A stretch of DNA of 64,000 nt from Eudasyphora cyanicolor (Eukaryota; Arthropoda; Insecta; Diptera; Muscidae). The stretch lies in contig OZ005735.1 of the NCBI GenBank assembly GCA_963930755.1, positions 160,741,681 through 160,805,680 on the forward strand, written 5' to 3'. Shown here piece by piece: positions 43,361 through 53,970 of this stretch (position 1 is its first letter; every line of letters starts with the position of its first letter). The position numbers and the translations under genes were made by a program. Below the pieces are notes generated by a model that did not search any database, was not told where the DNA came from, and was given only the letters and a program-made list of their open reading frames with translations.

Positions 43361-44258
43361 TTTATACCCTACACCACACTGTGGTACAGGGTATTATAAG
43401 TTTGTTTCATGGCAGATGTTTATAACACCTGAAAATACTATAGCTAGATCCACCTTAAAGTATACCGATCGACTCAGAATCACCGTCTGTCTGTCCATCT
43501 GTCCCTCTTAAGTTGTTCGTCGACTACAGGTCGCAATTTCACTTCGATCGTTCTGAAATTTTGCAGTTTGGAGTCTTTCGCAGCTGCAAAGAATCCTATT
43601 GAATTTGGTTGAAATCGGTTCAGATTTAGATATATATGTTTCGTCCGATTTGGCCCTTTAGCCCTATAGAAGCTGTAGTTTATAACAAACCGTTTTTAAA
43701 TGTAGCATGGTAGAGTTTCTTGATCCAGGGACCACCATTGCCGAATTTGAAAAAATCGGTTTAGATTTAGATATTGCTCCCATATATATATGTTTCGTCC
43801 GATTTGGCCCTTTAGCCCTTTAGAAGCTGTTGTTCAAAACCAATCGTTTTGAAATTTAGCATGGTCGATTTTCTTGATCCATGGCTAACATTGCTAAGTT
43901 TGCAGAAAATCGGTTCAGATTTAGCTCTCATATATATGTTTCTACCGATTTGGCCCCTTTAGAAGCTGTAGTTTAAAACCAATCGTTTTGAAATTTAGCA
44001 TGATCGATTTTCTTGATCCATCGACCAACATTGCCGAAATTGGAAAAAATCGGTTCGGATTTTGTTATAGCTCCAATATATATGTTTCGTCCGATTTGGC
44101 TACAGAGGCAGAGGAGACGTACCAAATGTAAATTGTGTAAACAAATTTTAGTTGAGGTATGCACTGGATATTTCATTGTTATCCAATCTTACTAGAGTGG
44201 TGTAGAGTATCATATAGTCGTCGGCACCGCCCGACTTTAGCCCTTCATTGCTGGTTTT
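43361..44258 (+). repeat. DINE/Helentron-like element, family A variant (A5)
   Basis: Same termini as A1 (TTTTTATACCCTACACCAC; CCGCCCGACTTTAGCCC, TTCATTGCTGG), but the units differ: GGTTCAGATTTAG is followed by GTTTCGTCCGATTTGGCCC. Units start near 43616, 43757, 43912 and 44052. A6 and A7 share this variant interior. Confidence 0.7.
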
Positions 44259-44269
44259 TGTATAGATTG

Positions 44270-44440
44270 AGGAATACTATTTTATGAAACCTAAGTCTAA
44301 ATTTGTTCATGGTAAATTTTTTTTCTACAATTGCAATTTTCATGAACCATATTTTTTGAAATATAAGCTCGATAAAGCCGAGATACCATTTAAATTAATG
44401 GAATTTATGAGTGCTAAAAATGCTGAGAATATAATAGGTA
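44270..44440 (-). repeat. Repeat D, copy 1, upstream of family B
   Basis: Its reverse complement contains AATTTAAATGGTATCTCGGC, TTTATCGAGCTTATA and AAAATATGGTTCATG, matching 53880-53970 and, more distantly, 46530-46610. All three copies sit next to the same side of a family B element. Confidence 0.6.
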
Positions 44441-45200
44441 CCAGAGGGCATGGCAACTTCACCCATTTTTTACGGGACTGTAGGTACTATAAAAGCTTTA
44501 CACTCCACAAAATTTCAAGGGTTTGTATGTGCAGAAATCCAAGTTATAAGCCGTCAACTTTTTGTGCAAAAGGGTCCACTTGTATGGGAGGTACCAAAAG
44601 GGGCATGGCAACTTCACCCACTTTTTACGGGACTGTAGGTTCTATAAAAGCAAAATTATCCTCACAAAATTTCAAGTGTTTCTATGGAATGGAATCAAAG
44701 TTATAAGCCGTTAACTTTTTGTGCAAAGTGGTCCATTTGTATGGAAGGTACCAAAAGGGCGTGACAACTTCTCCCATTTTTCTAAAGATGATAGCGATTA
44801 ATAAAGTATTACTACGTGTGAATTGTAAAATATTGTGGGTAGTAGTATAAAAGTTATGGGATAATCAATATTTAACTAAATTTTGACCCCTCGTGGGAGA
44901 GGTACTCGAAGGAGTGGACCAACATAGTTTATCATTGACCTTAGCCTGAGATAGAAAATAATATTCCCACATACAAAATTGGAAGTTAATCGACTAATCC
45001 TGTCGAAAGTTATCGTGCGCAACAACCAGACAGACATACGGACAGGCTGACGGACATTGCTAAAATGACTTAAAATGGCCCAAAACGGATTTCCGCCAAA
45101 TATTCTTGGGGTTTCTTAGATCACTCCATCGATGTGTTATACTTTTGGTTGGCAGCATCTGATATATACCCTTGTTCACAATAGGGGGGGGGGGTATACA
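44440..45200 (+). repeat. Family B DINE-like element
   Basis: Units GGTACCAGAGGGCATGGC, GGTACCAAAAGGGGCATGGC and GGTACCAAAAGGGCGTGAC at about 44439, 44590 and 44746; then GACAGACATACGGACAGGC and an end with nine G in a row (45186-45194) in place of GAGGG. The hairpin terminus is missing. Confidence 0.65.
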
Positions 45201-45284
45201 AACGAATTTTGTTGAAATTCTCTTATTTCTACCAAAAGTGCTATAATTTCTAACAAACAATTTTGGGGCGAATCTTTTTAAATT

Positions 45285-46412
45285 TTTTATACCCTCACTT
45301 TAGTGTGACGAGGGTATATATCATCTGCTGCGGGCCCAAAGTGTAACACATCGAAGGAGTGACCTAAGACCCCAAGTATGTTCGGCGGAAATCCGTTTTC
45401 GGACATTTTATGTAATTTGAGCAATGTCCGTCCGTCTGTCTGTCTGTTGGCTGGTGCGCACGATAACTCTCGAAAGGAGTAACCGATCGGCTTCAAATTT
45501 GGTATGTGGTAATATTTTGTTCTATCTCCGGCTAAGTTCGAAGATTGGCCATATTGGTTCACCGCTTCTAGTACCTCCCCACAAAGGGTTAACAATTAGT
45601 GAAATATTGATACTTTAATAACTTCTATAGTACCAACTCGAATCTTCTGAAATTACAAACATAGTATTCGATTTTTAGTCGCTTTCACCTCGAGAAAAAT
45701 ATGTGAAGTTCCCACGTCCCTTTTGGTACCTCCCACACAAATGTACAATTTGGCAACAAAATGTAACTGATTATAGCTTTAATATAACTTCATACAAACG
45801 CTTAAAATTTGTACAGAGTAGTTCTTGTATAGTACCTATAGTCCAGTGAAAGGTGGGTAAATGGACTATTTTGCCAGTGCCCAAAAAATACTTGAAATTT
45901 TGTACAGTGTGATGGTTTTATAGTACCAACAGTTCAGTGAAAAATTGGCTTTATTACCATGTCCCTTTTGGTACCCCCCACACAAAGGTACCATTTTGTA
46001 GGAAATGTTAACAACTTATAACTTTACTAATAGTACATACAAATACTTACAATTGTGAACAGTGTATTGTTATTATAGTACCTATAGTCTGTCGAAAAAT
46101 GGGCGTTATTACCACGCCCCTTTTGGTACCTCGCAAACAAACGTACCATTTTGTACAAAAAGTTAACAGCCTATATCGTGAATATAAATGCATATAAATA
46201 CTCAAAATTTTTGCACAGTTTTGAGTCTTTAAAGTTCTTACAGTCCTATTAAAAATGGGAGTTACCACCACACCCGTATTAGTACCTCGCATACAAAAAG
46301 AGCCAATGCAAATTAAATGGCTCATAATATTAGAACATATACCAGAACCTATTTACATTGCTCAAAATTATTACATTGCTCGGTTCACCCGACTGAAATT
46401 TCTTACTTGCAA
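45285..46412 (-). repeat. Family B DINE-like element
   Basis: ATACCCTCACTTTAGTGTGA, GAGGGTATATATC, GTCCGTCCGTCTGTCTGTC, then units at about 45720, 45960, 46118 and 46260 of the CCCCTTTTGGTACCTC type. It ends with the hairpin CGGTTCACCCGA and TTTCTTACTTG. It faces the plus-strand copy just before it, end to end. Confidence 0.7.
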
Positions 46413-46499
46413 TGGTTTTTTTCGCGCCAGCAAAAAACGATTTTTTTGAAAAAAAAATCAAATTTTTCTAATTGTGCAGTTAGTTACAATTACTAAACT

Positions 46500-46610
46500 T
46501 CTGTTTCCACAAGAAAGTGTCAGTGATAGTCATTTGTAGTCCTCATAATTTCCTTTAACTTAACGTCTATCCCGGCATTATCGAGCATATACTTAAAAAA
46601 AATATTAAAG
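46500..46610 (+). repeat. Repeat D, copy 2
   Basis: TTACTAAACTTCTGTTTCC and CCTCATAATTTCCTTTAACT then ATCGAGCATATACTT resemble 53858-53950. About 90 bp separate it from the family B terminus. Confidence 0.5.
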
Positions 46611-46744
46611 GCATCTTCCAAGAAAATTGGAAATTTAAAGAATAATTAAAAAAAAAATTACCTTAAAATTTTTTTAAATATTTTTTTAGGACTCCATATT
46701 ACACCAGAAAATGTTATGCGCAGCCCTTCGATAAAAATTTTGTT

Positions 46745-46990
46745 GCATAGTGCTGTATACGTTAGTGTCAGTTCTGACTGGACACTGTCTGATCGGCGAA
46801 CATGACAGTAGGTTGAGTATTGACTCCAATGACATCTGCAGAAGCTGTGTAGATGAGGAATAAGTAGAAAGCATTGAACACCTTCTACGCTACTGTACCG
46901 CTTTGAGTAAACGGCGTCTGGACGTACTGGGGTCGACCTTTCTAGGAAGGTCTTTTCGGTACCGATATTCGTACAATGCACACCGGTCGA
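46745..46990 (+). pseudogene. RNase H-type LINE C-terminal fragment
   Basis: LTGHCLIGEHDSRLSIDSND, ICRSCVDEE, a stop, then VESIEHLLRYCTALSKRR and LDVLGSTFLGR: the Cys/His C-terminal region. It is close to the minus-strand LINE at 25383-26000, so the same family. The 3' tail was not found. Confidence 0.75.
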
Positions 46991-47089
46991 AAATCCATTT
47001 TTTGTGGCATAAATATGAAGGAATGTATACACAGCCCTAAAAATTTGCACATCTCTTTGTCATAACACACATAACAAATCAACAAAAAT

Positions 47090-47310
47090 TTGGACCAATG
47101 TGGCAACTTCAACTACTACCTCCCACACAAGCTTGATGCCTGGCTCCAAATATAGTCCAATTTGCATGAAATTTGACATGAAATATAGTTTTTGTAGCAA
47201 GGACCAACCATATTTAATTTAAAGAAAATCGATTCAGATTTGGATATATCCCTCATACAAATTTCCCACCGATTTGGACAATATGGACCCTATACGCCGA
47301 CTGCGACATT
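47090..47310. repeat. Family A-like internal fragment
   Basis: AAAATCGATTCAGATTTGG, CCTCATACAAATTTCCCACC and GATTTGGACAATATGGACCC match the general unit order of family A, without termini. Confidence 0.4.
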
Positions 47311-48457
47311 CGGTGAAAAAAGTCAACCCAATAATAGAATACCTCCCGATGTTATAAGCAAATTCAATTTTTATCATAACTGCATGCATTTATGATTGTC
47401 TCTTAGAAATGCAAATACTGGATAATAATGGATACGAAGAATCCACAGATCTGTGAAAAAATATTAATATTAATGCGGCTATTTTGTCTAGCATATGGCC
47501 ATCTGTCGTGCTTAGGCCTCCACTAACCTTTCCGAATGTCTTCTGAACTTTGATAAATATTTCTGAACATAAACTAAAACACATTTTCATAAATTTTTTT
47601 ATTACCAAATTCGAAACGGTACCATTTTTGCTTCTACTACCATCCTAAATAGCTAACATTTCAGCACAGCTAAATAAGAGTGTGACTGAATAAACATAAT
47701 TTTGAACACTTTGCGCACAAAACGAGCAAAGCGCTCCTACATGCTACATGATAAAGGACACTTTAATAAACAACCGTGCGCTTAAACTTTCATGAACACG
47801 CGAGTACATCTATAACTTTTACTCCACGAAACACAAATAACGTGAGGTTATGTATCTCTTAAAAATACCACACCCCATAAACACGAAATAACAACGACAA
47901 AGGCAAAACAATTATGAATTATGTTATAATAATTATAATCTACATATTTTGAGCTTAATTTTCCATATTTCACATATTAAATAAAATGTTAGTCTTGCCG
48001 ATTTCTAGTATCAAAGATATTGCCAATAATTTATCAAGAAGAAGTGCTTAAAAACATCTGATTGGACTGCTAACTTTGATCGCATGGATAAAAACAGGGT
48101 TGCCACCTAAGTTTAAAAAATAAATTTTCTAGGTCCGCTATAGGGTTGCCTTTTCGAATAAATATGTATATACTTCTGGTAATTTCTAAAGTTTATGTTT
48201 TTTAATTTATGCCAAAAAATTTGGATTTGGCAGAATGTGTGCAATGGATAACTTTGAATATCAAACAGATCTATGTGCGCTGCCACCCTAACCTAAACCT
48301 AAAAAGCGTTCGCTGACTTTATTTTAGGTGTATGTCCGGCTGCCCATGCGTCCTTCTCTTTGTTCTTGTATATTCTTAGGAACCAACGTGACTAAGTGAC
48401 TACCTTTTGCATATTTTTTTTTTGATACTGAACTTCACTTTGAATTGACTCTTTAAT
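47311..48457. other. Mostly unassigned; solo LINE tail
   Basis: At 48277-48302, GCTGCCACCCTAACCTAAAC is a lone 3' tail of the RNase H-type LINE group. A 72-codon minus-strand frame (47390-47608) has no recognised domain. The rest shows no shared repeat. Confidence 0.35.
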
Positions 48458-48870
48458 AGGCATGTTTTCGTTACAAGCTAGCACTTTTAGTTTAGAACTT
48501 TGCAACGAAAACAACTGACTTCCACTAACTGTCACATAAACAATAAGTGGCGGATTTTCACTATCTGGTAGCAATGGTGTCATGAGTTGCGAAGAAAGAA
48601 CAGTGCGAAACAGACAAAAAAATCGTGAAAAGTATTTATAAAACATATATATACTATTTATTCTATGTTCAATTGTTTACGCTCTTTTTGCAAATCTATA
48701 TATATAAAAATGAAACGGTCCATCTGTGTAATGGCATCACGTCAGAACGGCTGGAGCGATTTGGCTCAATTTTTTTTCAGTTCTTCGTATTTGCCTGGAG
48801 AAGGTTGTTACGAAAGAAAATTTTGGGAAAACCCTCCGGAAAAGTCGGAAAATTGGGAAAATCGAAAATT

Positions 48871-48944
48871 GCTATTTCTTGCGAGATTCCTACTGTTCCT
48901 ATCTACTGCTATTTCTTGCGAGATTCCTACTGTTCCTATCTACT
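48871..48944. repeat. 37-bp tandem duplication in the Helitron
   Basis: TGCTATTTCTTGCGAGATTC and the following CTACTGTTCCTATCTAC are present twice, head to tail, identical. Confidence 0.95.
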
Positions 48945-49167
48945 GCTCTCTTTTTCAATCCAAATTTTTTTATTAATTTTCTATTAAACAAAAAAGTTTT
49001 CTATTAAACATATGTACGAGTATGTGCTATTTTTCTTGGTGCAATTCATTCGAGTTTTGCGTATTGTTACACTGATTTCGCCTATCACATCGGCAAACGG
49101 TACAAGCATTACGATCAATTAAAATTCACGATATTTATCAATTCGAACATTTTTTCAGATAATAAGT

Positions 49168-50220
49168 TTGAGTATAAGAGGTAAAGTTATCTTATTGGAT
49201 TGCGGGCATTGCAAAATCATAATTTCGGATGAATGCACGATGGCGCATAAACGAGCTCTGGAGGCAATTGACCGAACGATGAAGGATTTACGACGTGATT
49301 TGAGACAATTTGGTGAGTCTGATATTGCTCTCCGGAGATTTTCGTCAAACGCTTCCCGTCATCCCGAAATCTACTGCCGATGAAATTAATGCATGCCTGA
49401 AATAGTGGTCTTTGTGGCTGCATGTCAAGAAGTTATGTCAAGAAGTTGAAATTGACCACGAACATGAGAGTCGCGTTGCAGAACGACTCATCGGCTCTTG
49501 AATTCTCGAAACAACTGTTGGCGCTTGGCAATGGCCAAATTACTATTGATGTTTCTACTGCATTGATATTGTTCCCGGCAAATTTTTGAAGAAGTTGAAA
49601 TTGACCACGAACATGAGAGTCGCGTTGCAGAAGGACTCATCGGCTCTTGAATTCTCGAAACAACTGTTGGCGCTTGGCAATGGCCAAATTACTATTGATG
49701 TTTCCACTGCATTGATATTGTTCCCGGCAAATTTTTGCGAGTTCACATCGTCGAACGAGGAACTCATCACCAAAGTGTTTCCAAATCTCGATTAGATTAG
49801 TGAATGGGCAATATTAGCAGCGAAGAATAAGGACGTCGATAGCATGAATTTTATTATTCAAAGTAAAATCGAACTCGCTTGATGTGCCAGGAGCTCCGCC
49901 GCATAATTTACAGCTGAAGGTGGAATCGATCATAATCATGTTGCGGAATCTGAATCATCCGAAATTGTGCATAGTTCGCGGTTGTCCATTATGAAACTGA
50001 TGGACAATGTGATTCAGGCAACGATCATTAAGGGAAAATTCAAAGGAGAGGAAGTCCTTATCCCACGAATTCCGATTATTCCAACTGATCTTTCATTCCA
50101 ATTCAAGCGGATTCAGTTCCCTGTACGATTGGCTTTTGCGATGACAATCAATAAATCTCAAAACCAATCGTAGGAAGTCTGTGGAATTAATCTCGAATTT
50201 CCCTGTTTTTCGCACGGTCA
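49168..50220 (+). pseudogene. Helitron PIF1-like helicase remnant
   Basis: ISDECTMAHKRALEAIDRTM is the Walker B (motif II) region of Helitron PIF1 helicases. In the next frame, at about 49335, GDFRQTLPVIPK is motif III. The C-terminal part reads LMDNVIQATIIKGKFKGEEV, LIPRIPIIPTD, FKRIQFPVRLAFAMTINKSQ and, after a stop, CGINLEFPCFSHGHLYVTC, the characteristic helicase end. The Walker A region and the Rep nuclease are missing, frames shift and a 148-bp block is duplicated. In intact elements this protein unwinds DNA during rolling-circle transposition. Confidence 0.9.
49443..49738. repeat. 148-bp tandem duplication in the Helitron
   Basis: 49443-49590 recurs at 49591-49738, starting GAAGTTGAAATTGACCACG, with very few changes (CGACTC/GGACTC; TTTCTACTG/TTTCCACTG). 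It doubles a segment of helicase coding region. Confidence 0.9.
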
Positions 50221-50859
50221 TCTGTACGTTACCTGTCTTCTGTCTTCGTTGTTTGTTGTTTATCATCTGATTAGATTTATCTCTACTGATTTCGATTCCT
50301 TTTAAACAAATCGCATTAAAATTTTAACTATCTGTGTTTTATTATGACTCTGGAGTTTATCTGAAGGCGTTAAATTGGGGCGAGGCGAAGTTCGCCGGGT
50401 CCGCTAGTATTAAAATAATTTCCTATTTGTGTTCTTCTTCTTCCCGTTAATTCACAATAATTAATAAAATCTCTCCAAAAATGGGATGCCATATTGCTAA
50501 ATATAGGGTGCCAAATCTGGCAACATCATACTCGATTAAGACAGGAACACAAGCACCAAACTTCATCGGGAACTAATAGTGCTTAAAAGTGCTTAGCTCC
50601 CCATACAAATTAAGCACTTATGGTGTAACGAAAACACGCCTAATATCATAGAAACCACATTACACAACCGACCAGCCTGAAATTGGAAATTTTATATTTC
50701 TTTTAGCCTTAAACCATCCCGGAAGTTAGGCTATACCAGTCAATGTTTAGATGTGGGTCCCATTTAAATATCCTTTCAAATTCGCAGAAATTTTAACGTA
50801 CATAATTTATATTTTCCTGAAGCCATTCCTATTAAAAATGGCCCATACCGATTCGACTC

Positions 50860-50950
50860 ATGCGGGTAAAAAGGCAAAAGGATTGCTAAAGTCGGACGGT
50901 GCTGATTATATAATACCCTACCCCACTCGAGTAATATTCAAACACTAATA
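50860..50950 (-). repeat. Family A DINE-like terminus, degraded
   Basis: GGCAAAAGGATTGCTAAAGTC, GGACGGTGCTGATTATATAA and TACCCTACCCCACTCGAG match the hairpin end of family A; it stops at the TA of the next mariner. Confidence 0.5.
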
Positions 50951-50952
50951 TA

Positions 50953-51804
50953 CAGGGTGGCTGATGAATATTGCTACATTAAGAAACTCAAACTCAGTGG
51001 ATGGAATTTAGTTTTCTTTTATTCATGTTAAAGCTCATTAAATTTAATTAAATATAGCTTAATTAGTTTTAAAAATAATGGAATTTAAATGCCCCTCCTG
51101 CTCGTTGATGCATGTGCGGCATCTTACCAAAAAGTTGTTCATTACTGCTTGGAGAGTTGAGACGGGAATAGCCGCCATTGTTTCTCGAATGGATTGCTTT
51201 AGTGCATTCAAATTTGTTGGTTTTGCTTTGTAGACTTCCTGTTTGCAATAACCCCACAAGAAAAAGTCAGGTGCAGTAAGATCAGGCGACCTGGGGGGCC
51301 TCGTCAGACATGAAAAGACAGTTCAACATGTTTCCGTCCTCTTCCACCATTTGAAGAATCTTCTGGCGAAATTCCAAGCGAATCGGGAAGTCTGCTGAGT
51401 TCACTTTTTTGGCCATTTGAATTTTATATGGGAATAACTCCAAATCTTTGTGCATAATTGACTGCAATGACTGTCTGTTTATACCCATTTGAGCAGATAA
51501 GGTTCTTGTCGAAACTCTTGGATTGTTTTGTATGGCATCAGCTAGAGCAGCGATTGTTTCCTCCGTCCGAACTGAAGGGTTTCGATGGTAAGGTCTTCTG
51601 TTGACTGTCCCATGCTCTGAAAAATTGTTAACAAGTCTCTTTATGGTCCATCTGCTCGGAGGATTGCCGCCAAACGTGCCCCTATACTCTCCTTTTGATA
51701 ATCTAAAAATCAATCTGCAAAATAAAAAAAAAATAACCAGATTCATTAAATAGAAAAAAGTTATTACATTTTTTTTTTGGTAGAAGCTTTCATCAGCCCC
51801 CCTG
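50953..51804 (-). mobile_element. Mariner-type deletion derivative of a second family
   Basis: Ends CAGGGTGGCTGATGA (left) and TCATCAGCCCCCCTG (right) are inverted and TA flanks both sides. On the minus strand the transposase gives an HTH region (GEYRGTFGGNPPSRWTIKRL, TRTLSAQMGINRQSLQSIM) and the first Asp in CLFMSDEA. It then jumps to PPRSPDLTAPDFFLWGYCKQ, holding the third Asp, and ends GHLNSIIFKTN. The middle, with the second Asp, is deleted. Termini and protein differ from M1/M2. Confidence 0.85.
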
Positions 51805-51829
51805 TACTATACATTTTATAAAGTGTGGT

Positions 51830-52045
51830 TAAATTTTAAGTGCCGATGTTGATTTTGAATAAAACACAAATTATTTAGGAAATTATTGTCATTTCTTTTT
51901 ATTATGATAATATGGTATGGTTCAATTATGTATGTATAGAACAAAATATCGGCCAAAAGGCCGCCGCGACCTCGGCGGCACACCTCCATCCGATGGTCCA
52001 AATTTTCGATGACGCTGAGGCATAATTGAGGTTCTGCCATTTCAA
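51830..52045 (-). pseudogene. Mariner transposase C-terminal fragment
   Basis: The minus strand reads LCLSVIENLDHRMEVCRRGR then GGLLADILFYT, the DD41D-type C-terminus, and then the same 3' UTR as 32045-32230 (AATTATTTAGGAAATTATTG). Confidence 0.7.
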
Positions 52046-52129
52046 AACCACTTATCGTATGGCGATGACATTTTAGGTGTTGTATACAAGAGGTGTTAGA
52101 GAGTTTAAGTTCGGAACTTGGGCCCCCCA

Positions 52130-53004
52130 TCTCATACAGGGGCGGAGCTACAGGGCCCTAAAGTTGAGCACCTCGGGTATACACAATTTTCATCGCCTTC
52201 TAACTTTTGAATGGAGTGTCCGGTTTGGAGTGACGTTTATCTGAGGATACCCATAGACCAGACCTACAATAAACATTTTATAGGTTGAAGATATCTTGAA
52301 TAGTTTCCGAGATATGTGGATTTAAAATTTGAATTTTTCATTTTTTCGCCGACTTTGCCTTGGAGTTTAGCCAATATCTCAGTCAAAAGTTTACCGATTT
52401 TGTTCGCGTGTTTTTTTATGGATTGCCAATAAAATTTACAATATCATGAAAAAAATAATCGATAAGATATGTGAAGAAAAAAGAAAGTTATGGCCCTATA
52501 AAGTCAAATTTTAGAAAAAATTTAATTTTTGGAGATTTTTTGGCGAAAAAAGTCCAATTCGTATTTAGGTCTTGTAGAAAAAGTTTTTTACACAAAGAAT
52601 ATCAAATTTATACTCATTTGAAAGGAGACGTTTCACAGAATCTGTTAGAGAAATCCGAAGCCAAAATTTTAATTGGTGTGGTTGCCACCCTTCTCCGATT
52701 TGGACCTTTTTTTTACATAAACTTCAAAAGTTTGATCGATTTTCTCCAATCGCAAAGCTAAATTGTTAAATTTTTCTTTCTACTTATTTGTATTAGGGTG
52801 TAACAAAATCGACTGCAAAGGGAATCCCGAGCGCGGCTTTTCATATTGAAGATATAGGACAAAAGTAAAAAATCCCATTTTTGGGGATTTTTGATGTATT
52901 TTTTGAGAATTGAGGGATTTTCCATTAGAAATTTCCACATGTTGCGTTTGATTATTATTTCTAATATCAAAATAAAGAACTTTAAAAAAAATGCATCGAA
53001 ATAT
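52130..53004. other. Unassigned; possible hAT-type end
   Basis: CAGGGGCGGAGCTACAGGGC at 52137 looks like a hAT terminus, but I found no inverted partner. The open frames of 85-96 codons have no recognised domain. Confidence 0.3.
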
Positions 53005-53853
53005 ACCCTTTTGGTACCTCCCACACAAATGCACCATTTGTCACCAAAAGTTAACAGCTTATAATATTAATATCCGTGTATAAAAATACTTGAAATTATG
53101 TACAGTGTAATGCTTTTATAGTGCCAGTCCAATGAAAAATTGGCGTTATTGCCAAGACCCTTTTTGTACCTCCCACACAAAGGTTCCATTTTGTACAAAA
53201 TGTTAACAGCTTATAATGTGGGTACCAACGCACTAAAATACAACAAAATTTTGCACGGTGTAATGCTTTTATAGTGCCTACAGTCCAGTGAAAAATTTAG
53301 GTTATTGCCATGCCCCTTTTGGTACCTCCCACACAAAGGTACCATCTTGCACCAAAATTTAACAGCTAATAACATTAATACCAGTGTATAAAAATACTTG
53401 AAATTTTGTACAGTGCAATGCTTTTGTAGTGCCTACATTCCAGTGAAAAATGGACGTTATTGCCCAGCCCCTTTTGGTACCTCCCACATAAAAGTTCCAT
53501 TTTGTACAAAAAGTTAACAGCTTATAATTTGGGTACCAATGCACGAAAATACAACAAAAAATATTGCACAGTGTAATACTTTTAAAGTACCTCTAACCCT
53601 GTGAAAAATTGTCGTTATCAACACGCCCCTTTTGGTACCTCCAACACAAAATGGCCATATCATACCAAATCTGAATAGCTCATGACGTTAATATCTCAGT
53701 GCACATAAACGCTTATAATCACTGTTAAACCCCTTCTGGTACCTACCGTAAAAATTGACGGAATAATTCGTGTAATATTCCATATTACATTACTCACAAA
53801 GTGAGGGTATACCTTAGTCGGTTTACCCGACTGAAACGTTCTTACTTGTTGTT
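53005..53853 (-). repeat. Family B DINE-like element, hairpin end intact
   Basis: Five TACCTCCCAC-type unit starts at 53015, 53167, 53323, 53478 and 53636 (152-158 bp apart), then CACAAAGTGAGGGTATACC, hairpin TCGGTTTACCCGA and TTCTTACTTGTT. The microsatellite end is missing. Confidence 0.75.
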
Positions 53854-53857
53854 TACT

Positions 53858-53970
53858 AAACTTCAGTTTGTACATGAAGGTGATATTTTCAGCCCTCATA
53901 ATTTCCTTTAATTTAAATGGTATCTAGGCTTTATTGAGCTTATACTTCAAAAATATGGTTCAAAAACTAA
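53858..53970 (+). repeat. Repeat D, copy 3
   Basis: TTTACTAAACTTCAGTTTGT, CCTCATAATTTCCTTTAATT, TAAATGGTATCTAGGC and TTGAGCTTATACTTC directly follow the family B hairpin end. See 44270-44440 and 46500-46610. Confidence 0.6.

Larger units (their letters stand above)
48695..50407 (+). mobile_element. 1.71-kb Helitron, defective
   Basis: It starts TCTATATATATAAAA and ends GCGAAGTTCGCC, GGGTCCGCTAG; GGCGAAGTTCGCC forms the 3' hairpin expected about 10 bp before CTAG. It sits between A and T, with no target duplication. The uninterrupted relative at 23052-23521 has AAATATTAAA where this copy has AAA, Helitron, TATTAAA, which proves both ends. The Rep/HUH region is absent; only helicase remnants persist. 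Confidence 0.95.
48458..50645. mobile_element. TIR element, second copy, split by a Helitron
   Basis: Same TAGGCATGTTTTCGTTACA and TGTAACGAAAACACGCCTA ends as the copy at 23052-23521. Left part 48458-48694, right part 50408-50645. The two halves join without gain or loss when the Helitron is removed. The roughly 60-codon minus-strand frame is open here too (MFYKYFSRFFCLFRTVLSSQ...). Confidence 0.85.

Noticed and set aside
44284..44706. 140-codon plus-strand frame
   Set aside because: It crosses the boundary between repeat D and family B, so it is a chance read-through.
52137..52156. Complete hAT element starting CAGGGGCGGAGC
   Set aside because: No inverted partner or 8-bp duplication could be found downstream.
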